Shown: positions 58,601-64,000 of the stretch, in pieces
Layout of the letters: the number at the start of each line of letters is the position of its first letter
How positions within the stretch are numbered: the stretch's first letter is position 1
Source: Fluctibacter corallii
GTDB lineage: Bacteria > Pseudomonadota > Gammaproteobacteria > Enterobacterales > Alteromonadaceae
Direction of reading: 5' to 3'
NCBI RefSeq assembly: GCF_025751585.1
Contig: NZ_JAOWKX010000003.1
Coordinates: 1-64,000 of the forward strand
Length of the DNA stretch: 64,000 bases
Notes under the pieces: model-generated
Seen by the model: only the letters and a program-made list of their open reading frames with translations
Database searches by the model: none
Told to the model about the DNA's origin: nothing
Position numbers and translations under genes: made by a program

Positions 58601-60130
58601 ATGAAGGCCAAAGCAGGCAAACTCTTAACATTGGCAATTAGCTTTGCTGCTATTGCTCTTATCTTTCCGTCACAAGCAGAACAATTACGCGAGGTCGAAG
58701 CGAAAAGTCAGGTTGTGACTAAACACAAGTCTACCATCAATGGTGACAGAATTGAGTATTCAGCCACAGCTGGCACACAACCTGTATGGAACGAAGAAGG
58801 CGAGGCCATCGCTACCCTTTTTTACACTTACTACCAGCGCACAGATGTGAAAGAAGGACACAAACGCCCATTAGTGTTTTCTTTTAATGGAGGGCCTGGC
58901 TCGGCATCGGTGTGGATGCATATAGCTTACACGGGGCCAAAAATACTGAATATTGATGAAGAGGGATATCCGATCCAGCCTTATGGCGTGAAGTCTAATC
59001 CCTATTCGATCTTAGATGTGGCAGATATCGTCTACGTTAATCCCGTTAATACGGGCTATAGTCGAGTGCTGAAAGACAAAGATGGCAAGTTGCCAGATAA
59101 AGAACAGCAGAAATCATCATTTTTTGGGGTGAATGCAGATGTTAAGTATTTGGCAGAATGGATCAGTGATTTTGTCTCTCAAAACAATCGTTGGTTATCA
59201 CCCAAATACCTGATTGGTGAGAGTTACGGTACAACGCGGGTATCGGGTTTGGCCAAAGCACTTCAAAGCCAGCAGTGGATGTATCTTAACGGTGTCATTT
59301 TAGTGTCGCCAACCGATATTGGCATTAAACGAGATGGCATTGTAAAAGCGGCCAACCGTCTTCCTTATTTTGCAGCTACCGCATGGCACCACAAAAAATT
59401 GCCTGAATCATTGCAAAGTAAAGATTTGGTTGACGTTTTGCCAGAAGTGGAAACCTTTACATTACGTGAGTATCTACCTGCGTTGGCGCGGGGCGGTTTT
59501 ATTGCGCCTGAACGTAAACGAGAGATTGCAAAACGTGTTGCGTATTACTCTGGGTTAACGGAACAAGAAGTGCTTCAAAACAACCTTGAGATTAGCGATC
59601 CTTACTTTTGGAAGTCGTTATTGCGTGATGAAGGGAAAATTCTCGGTCGATTAGATAGTCGTTATTTGGGTATAGATAAAAAAGAAGTCGGTGACTCACC
59701 CGATTACTGGCCTGAGCTTTCATCGTGGATTCACGCTTTTACGCCCGCAATTAATTACTACCTGCGTGAAGAATTAAATTATAAAACGGATGTGAAATAT
59801 AACATTTTTGGCTCTGTACATCCGTGGGACAGAAGTAAAAACAATACGGGTGAAAATTTACGAGAAGCCATGGCTGAAAATCCATTCTTACAGGTTCTTA
59901 TTCAGGCTGGCTACTATGATGGTGGCACCAATTATTTTGATGCGAAGTATACGATGTGGCAGTTGGACCAAAGCGGTAAGATGCGTGATCGCGTGTCGTT
60001 TAAAGGCTACCGCAGTGGTCATATGATGTATTTGAGAAAACCAGACTTGAAAGCATCCAACGAGGATGTTCGAGCATTCATTCTGCGTACGTTACCTGCT
60101 GAAAATTCACCAGCCCGTTACCCTCGCTAA
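58601..60130 (+). CDS. Exported S10-family serine carboxypeptidase-like protein
   Basis: 509 residues from the ATG at 58601, which has AAGGA nine bases upstream. Signal peptide (LLTLAISFAAIALIFPSQA). Alpha/beta hydrolase of peptidase family S10: FSFNGGPGSASVWMH (oxyanion), nucleophile GESYGT, acid region YYDGGTNYFDAKYT and histidine RSGHMMY. Bacterial S10 proteins of this type are expected in the periplasm or outside. The substrate is not known. A strong hairpin follows. Confidence 0.92.
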   Translation: MKAKAGKLLTLAISFAAIALIFPSQAEQLREVEAKSQVVTKHKSTINGDRIEYSATAGTQPVWNEEGEAIATLFYTYYQRTDVKEGHKRPLVFSFNGGPGSASVWMHIAYTGPKILNIDEEGYPIQPYGVKSNPYSILDVADIVYVNPVNTGYSRVLKDKDGKLPDKEQQKSSFFGVNADVKYLAEWISDFVSQNNRWLSPKYLIGESYGTTRVSGLAKALQSQQWMYLNGVILVSPTDIGIKRDGIVKAANRLPYFAATAWHHKKLPESLQSKDLVDVLPEVETFTLREYLPALARGGFIAPERKREIAKRVAYYSGLTEQEVLQNNLEISDPYFWKSLLRDEGKILGRLDSRYLGIDKKEVGDSPDYWPELSSWIHAFTPAINYYLREELNYKTDVKYNIFGSVHPWDRSKNNTGENLREAMAENPFLQVLIQAGYYDGGTNYFDAKYTMWQLDQSGKMRDRVSFKGYRSGHMMYLRKPDLKASNEDVRAFILRTLPAENSPARYPR

Positions 60131-60142
60131 GCGCCACACAAG

Positions 60143-60182
60143 ACAAACAACGCGGAGGGATTTGTTCGGCCGTGTTGTTTGT
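60143..60182 (+). terminator. Probable terminator after the S10 peptidase gene
   Basis: ACAAACAACGCGG pairs with CCGTGTTGTTTGT (12 of 13 positions) over a 14-base loop, 12 bases after the stop. The following tract is T-rich but broken. Confidence 0.55.
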
Positions 60183-60339
60183 TCCTTGTTGCCAGTATTT
60201 ATATGCATTAAACGCGGTAAAAGACGGCTCTTTGTTTGAAGAGTTGCACGCAATGACCTACGTTTAAAGCAGTCAAATTGCTTTGGAAACGCATTGTGTG
60301 AGAAGAGTCAGGCGTAAATATCGGCAATCTCCCTTTGAC

Positions 60340-61608
60340 ATGCACACGCCGCTTAATCGGCCAATTTTACTGGTAGAAGACAGCGCGATCGTCAGCGAGT
60401 ATCTGTCAGCACATATTACTGAGCGTTGGCATGCAGATGTGCATATTGCCAAAACATATGAAGAAGCAAAAAAGCTGCTTCAAGCACACCGTCATCAATA
60501 CCACTTAGCGATTTGTGATTTAACATTGCCCGATGCGCCATCGGGAGAAGTGGTGGACTTAACTGGAAAAGCCAACCTTAAAACCATTGTGATTACAGGC
60601 AGTCAGCCAGAACAATACGAAACCATTGTCAAAAGCGCGCATGTGATTGATTTTGTGATTAAGCAAGAAACGGATTCGCTCGATTACGTTGTAGATTTGG
60701 TTGGCAGAATTGCCAGAAATGCCGCGATAAATATTATGATCGTAGAAGACTCATCGCTAATGCGTTCGATTATTGTGTCTCATTTACAACGTCACTGCTA
60801 TCAGGTGTATGAAGCGCAAGATGCATCAGAGTGTCTCGCCCTGCTTGAAAAAGACATCAATATCAAACTGATCATTACTGACTACACTATGCCCGATATG
60901 AATGGTGTCGATTTGACAGCGAAAATCCGAAAGACTTTACCCAAAACCAAGATGGCGATAGTGGGTATTTCTGCGCAATCCCAATCTGACCTTGGTGTGC
61001 AATTTATTAAGCGTGGTGCCAACGATTTTTTATCTAAACCCTTTTCTGGGGAAGAGCTATTATGCCGCGTCAATCAGAATATTGAGATGATGCACTACTT
61101 AGATACCATCTATCAATTAGCACACCAAGACTCATTAACGGGCTTATCCAATCGACGACACTTTTTCACTCATGGTGAAGCGATGGTAGAGGATGCGCAT
61201 GTTAAGTCTTTGCCCATTGGCGTCGCCCTACTCGATATTGATCACTTCAAGCGCATTAACGACGATTTTGGCCATGAAGCAGGAGACAAAGTACTTGAAG
61301 TTTTTGCTCATTATTTTAAAGAACACTTTCGCGAACACCTAACCGCCAGAATGGGGGGCGAAGAGTTTACGGTGCTATTTGTTGAGCTAGACATAGACCA
61401 GATTAAAGATGCACTCGTGGCGTTTATGGAAATGTTCGCGGAACATGTGGTGGATTACAACGGACAAGTGCTACGTGTAACCATCAGTATTGGCCTATGC
61501 TTTGGTGAGAAGACCCATTTAGATGGCATGCTAAGGTTAGCTGATGATGCATTGTACTCCGCAAAACAAGCTGGCCGAAACCGATTGAAATTGGCATCAG
61601 AACTGTAA
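60340..61608 (+). CDS. Response regulator with two REC domains and GGDEF (diguanylate cyclase)
   Basis: 422 residues from the ATG at 60340. An in-frame TTG at 60283 would add 19 residues, and neither has a clear ribosome-binding site. REC1 (about 8-125) has PILLVEDSAIVS and phospho-acceptor in AICDLTLPD. REC2 (about 130-250) has IMIVEDSSLMRS and IITDYTMPDMNG. GGDEF (about 265-420) carries the active variant MGGEEF and DIDHFKRINDDFGHEAGD. The order REC-REC-GGDEF resembles PleD. It should make cyclic-di-GMP upon phosphorylation. The kinase is not in the window. Confidence 0.93.
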   Translation: MHTPLNRPILLVEDSAIVSEYLSAHITERWHADVHIAKTYEEAKKLLQAHRHQYHLAICDLTLPDAPSGEVVDLTGKANLKTIVITGSQPEQYETIVKSAHVIDFVIKQETDSLDYVVDLVGRIARNAAINIMIVEDSSLMRSIIVSHLQRHCYQVYEAQDASECLALLEKDINIKLIITDYTMPDMNGVDLTAKIRKTLPKTKMAIVGISAQSQSDLGVQFIKRGANDFLSKPFSGEELLCRVNQNIEMMHYLDTIYQLAHQDSLTGLSNRRHFFTHGEAMVEDAHVKSLPIGVALLDIDHFKRINDDFGHEAGDKVLEVFAHYFKEHFREHLTARMGGEEFTVLFVELDIDQIKDALVAFMEMFAEHVVDYNGQVLRVTISIGLCFGEKTHLDGMLRLADDALYSAKQAGRNRLKLASEL

Positions 61609-61751
61609 TCTTTCTGAGATTATGCATGCATGGTTTCTCCCACTCTTCCCTCAGGTATTCATGATAATACGCGTTAATAGACTTAACTACGGAACATTAC
61701 TTCACATTTGCGTAGAATTTAACCACTGTCGATTGAGTAGCGGAGTCAGTT

Positions 61752-62333
61752 ATGTTTTTACGCACACACACACTTTTCGTTTTGCTGTCTGCATACTCAG
61801 TCGGCAGTACAGCATCAGACATTAATTGGGTCGACAACAGTGTTAAGTGGCTTAAAAGTTCACTGCCTGACTCAACGCAATTAGAGTTTCAAAAAAATCG
61901 TTTTAAGGGCATTGGTTGTTTGCATGAAGAATATGAACTGACCTTTACCCAGCCCCTTCATTCAGACTGGGATATTGAATTCTCAGTTTCACAGGCTAAA
62001 GGCGAGCTGAACTGGGGAATGTACTCTCAAAAAGTGCGCACAGAGCGATTTGGCGTAATGCCTACGTATTCATTAACCGACAGCGTTAAGCTCGGTATTG
62101 GATATATCTACCAATCAGCGCCAGATTTTCGTTCGATGCAAGGTGAAGACACGCAACTGGCTGCCAGTCGTCATTGGGTGATAAAAACCGAAATGCCAGG
62201 ATTTCAGAATGACCATACAATGAATGTCAGTGTGGTATCGTCGTCATGGAATGCGCAAAATTCAGCGGGTAACTGGATGGAGCGTGGTGCGGTAGACACC
62301 AAGCTCATGTTGACCTACGAAGTAAAATTTTAA
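61752..62333 (+). CDS. Exported beta-rich protein, possibly outer membrane, unknown
   Basis: 193 residues, GGAG seven bases before the ATG. Signal peptide (LRTHTLFVLLSAYSVGSTA). The mature part is beta-rich with alternating strands (SVKLGIGYIYQSAPDF) and ends in an aromatic residue (LMLTYEVKF), typical of small outer-membrane barrels. No family recognised. Overlaps the 3' end of convergent purU by four bases. Confidence 0.75.
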   Translation: MFLRTHTLFVLLSAYSVGSTASDINWVDNSVKWLKSSLPDSTQLEFQKNRFKGIGCLHEEYELTFTQPLHSDWDIEFSVSQAKGELNWGMYSQKVRTERFGVMPTYSLTDSVKLGIGYIYQSAPDFRSMQGEDTQLAASRHWVIKTEMPGFQNDHTMNVSVVSSSWNAQNSAGNWMERGAVDTKLMLTYEVKF

Positions 62334-63184
62334 GCGAATACGACCGTTTTATTCTGATGAATAATCACGCGGTCTTCCAGATGGTATCTGACGCCATTTG
62401 CTAATGCAGTTTTTTCGCAATCTTTGCCTTTTCTCACCATGTCGGCGGCGCTGTCACTATGACTGATGCGAATAACCTGTTGCTCAATGATGGGGCCTTC
62501 GTCTAAATCTTGCGTGACATAATGGCATGTCGCGCCAATCAATTTAACGCCGCGTTCGTAAGCTTGTTGATAGGGCTTTGCACCCGCAAACGAGGGTAAA
62601 AAGCTGTGATGAATATTTATTGCTTTGCCAGCCAGTTCATCGCATAGCCAATCAGGCAAGATTTGCATAAAGCGGGCAAGCACGGTGAGATCTGCATCAT
62701 AATGCGCAAGGAGCTCAGACACTTTCTTAAATGCAGCATTTTTGCCTAGTGCTTTGAAATCAACAAAATGAAAGGGAACTTGATACCATTCGGCAAATTT
62801 TTCCATGTGCGCATGATTTGCAATGATGCATGGGATCTCGCAATTAAGTTCGCCAGTGTGCCAGCGATGAAGCAAATCAATAAGGCAATGAGATTCGTGA
62901 CTGGCCAATATCGCCATTTTGGGTTTTTCAGCCGACGCAGTAAGGTGCCAATTCATTGAAAATTGTTGTGCAATGGGCTCAAATGCGTCGATAAAACTGG
63001 CTTTTGTTAAAGCCAAAGAATCGGCATTGATCTCATGTCGCATGAAAAAGTGGCCGAGTTGGAGGTCGGTATGGTGACTTGCTTCGACAATCGTCGCATC
63101 GTGTTCAGCCAAGAATTGACTCACCGCTGCGACTAGCCCAACCTGATCTGGGCAGTCGATCACCAATTTAAACGTTTGTTGCAT
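62330..63184 (-). CDS. purU: Formyltetrahydrofolate deformylase
   Basis: Hydrolyses 10-formyl-THF to formate and THF, feeding one-carbon balance. 284 residues (E. coli 280). N-terminal ACT domain (about 5-80; LVIDCPDQVGLVAAVSQFL), then the formyltransferase-type domain with INIHHSFLPSFAGAKPY and GATCHYVTQDLDEGPII, the catalytic Asn-His-Asp set. AGGGAAA upstream of the ATG. Confidence 0.95.
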   Translation of the reverse strand: MQQTFKLVIDCPDQVGLVAAVSQFLAEHDATIVEASHHTDLQLGHFFMRHEINADSLALTKASFIDAFEPIAQQFSMNWHLTASAEKPKMAILASHESHCLIDLLHRWHTGELNCEIPCIIANHAHMEKFAEWYQVPFHFVDFKALGKNAAFKKVSELLAHYDADLTVLARFMQILPDWLCDELAGKAINIHHSFLPSFAGAKPYQQAYERGVKLIGATCHYVTQDLDEGPIIEQQVIRISHSDSAADMVRKGKDCEKTALANGVRYHLEDRVIIHQNKTVVFA

Positions 63185-63371
63185 AAATTTCCCTGAAACT
63201 TGTCATTGAGTCGCGTGTTGGATGCAGTTAATTGAGTGTAGTTAAATCGCAAGGGCCTGCTATTACTCAGTTGCATCCACTAACGTGAGGGCGTGTTATT
63301 GTTATTTTTGTTGAGCCCTCGACAATATCGAATCTGAAGAATGTATGCAACGCTCTCTTTAAACAGATTGT

Positions 63372-63884
63372 CTAAACGAGCGGCCACGTTTTTAAAATTG
63401 GATAACGAACGCCTTTTTCTGTGGAGCAAGATTCAAAAAGGTGGATCGCATCAAATTGGCATGTAAAGTCTGGTGCAATAATGGGCGCGGGCGGCGCATG
63501 GGAAGCTTTTCTTTGTATAGTAACATGAGGGATGTAACGTCTATCTTCCACCCTGACAGACAGGCGTTTAGCGATATGGCTTAGTTTGGTCGCAATGTGG
63601 GTCAATTCGGAAGACGGTGAAGTTGACGTGAGAAATGTCACTCGTGGTTTCGACCAATAACCCATTTCATTGAGTAGGATCTCAGCCTTTGGTAGAGAAA
63701 GGTGATCCACTTCACTACAAATAGCATCCAATACGGGCATGCTCACATCGCCCAAAAACACCGATGTAATATGAAAATTACAAGCAGGAATCTGGCTACG
63801 TGTAACAGGCAGCGCTTTGTCACGCCATTGCTCGATGGCGAGTTTTGTCTGTGGTGAAAGATCTAATCCTAAAAAGCAACGCAT
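63372..63884 (-). CDS. thpR: RNA 2',3'-cyclic phosphodiesterase (2'-5' RNA ligase family)
   Basis: 170 residues (E. coli 176). Two HxTx motifs, HITSVFLG and HVTIQRK, make the catalytic pair of the 2H phosphoesterase family. Divergent from the hrpB start, as in E. coli, which supports both calls. Confidence 0.92.
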   Translation of the reverse strand: MRCFLGLDLSPQTKLAIEQWRDKALPVTRSQIPACNFHITSVFLGDVSMPVLDAICSEVDHLSLPKAEILLNEMGYWSKPRVTFLTSTSPSSELTHIATKLSHIAKRLSVRVEDRRYIPHVTIQRKASHAPPAPIIAPDFTCQFDAIHLFESCSTEKGVRYPILKTWPLV

Positions 63885-63943
63885 AAAATGAAAACTCCCG
63901 TTAAAATAACCCGCATGTACAGCCTAACGTAGTTTGGATTGCT

Positions 63944-64000
63944 TTGTCTTTACCTGTTGAATCTATTGTTCCTGACCTTTTAAATGCTCTGCCTGAAGGG
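63944..64000 (+). CDS. hrpB: ATP-dependent helicase HrpB (3' partial, first 19 codons)
   Basis: Open frame from a TTG at 63944 to the window end. It reads SLPVESIVPDLLNALPEG, much like the start of E. coli HrpB (SSLPVAAVLPELLTAL, as I recall it). In E. coli hrpB is divergent from thpR, as here. Only the N-terminus is visible, so the call rests on this short similarity and the neighbour. Confidence 0.62.
   Translation, partial: MSLPVESIVPDLLNALPEG

Overview
The window looks like chromosomal DNA of a marine gammaproteobacterium of the Alteromonadales (Alteromonas-like). This is inferred from E. coli-like gene blocks (ftsYEX-rpoH, metF/metJ, rpmE/priA-ftsN-hslVU, purEK, thpR/hrpB, S10 operon), the many cyclic-di-GMP proteins, a secreted GH13 amylase, a hybrid two-component sensor and several exported peptidases. 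I see no rRNA, CRISPR array, insertion sequence or phage gene.

Layout. 1-6.7 kb: ftsY (5' end outside the window, with a perfect hexanucleotide repeat), ftsE and ftsX, then two tandem EAL-HDOD genes lying between ftsX and rpoH. 6.8-13.4 kb: housekeeping genes (2OG oxygenase, YiiD-like, dtd, pip, a DUF2959 lipoprotein, YihY) and divergent metF/metJ with an array of Met boxes. 13.4-17.7 kb: amylase, malic enzyme and rpmE. 17.9-24.5 kb: priA, a short ftsN, hslVU behind a heat-shock-like promoter, and rho. 24.7-32.0 kb: fumC, a PstS-like periplasmic protein, a GGDEF-EAL protein, an exported M20 amidohydrolase, purEK and tRNA-Thr(UGU). 32.0-43.8 kb: accessory and signalling region with a 58-codon gene, a 1310-residue hybrid sensor kinase, a second GGDEF-EAL protein, an HD-GYP response regulator, a GspE-like ATPase with a GAF domain, and a DUF481 outer-membrane protein.

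43.9-50.5 kb: a five-gene minus-strand operon of exported proteins that I do not recognise. It holds two paralogous ~784-residue, cysteine-rich, multi-module proteins and three small exported proteins sharing one ~85-residue domain. This is the best candidate for an undescribed system. 50.7-55.9 kb: the complete 11-gene S10 ribosomal operon with its own promoter, leader and terminator, but with neither the str genes before it nor the spc operon after it. 56.0-57.3 kb: a trypsin-like protease without a signal peptide, and a 43-residue gene repeating the protease's prodomain motif. 57.5-64.0 kb: glutaminase, S10-type peptidase, a REC-REC-GGDEF regulator, a small exported protein, purU, thpR and the first codons of hrpB.

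How the parts relate: six cyclic-di-GMP-related proteins (two GGDEF-EAL, one GGDEF regulator, one HD-GYP, two EAL-HDOD with degenerate EAL) and the GspE-like ATPase suggest surface or motility control. RpoH, a sigma32-like promoter and hslVU form a heat-shock circuit. MetJ very likely represses metF through the operators between the two genes.
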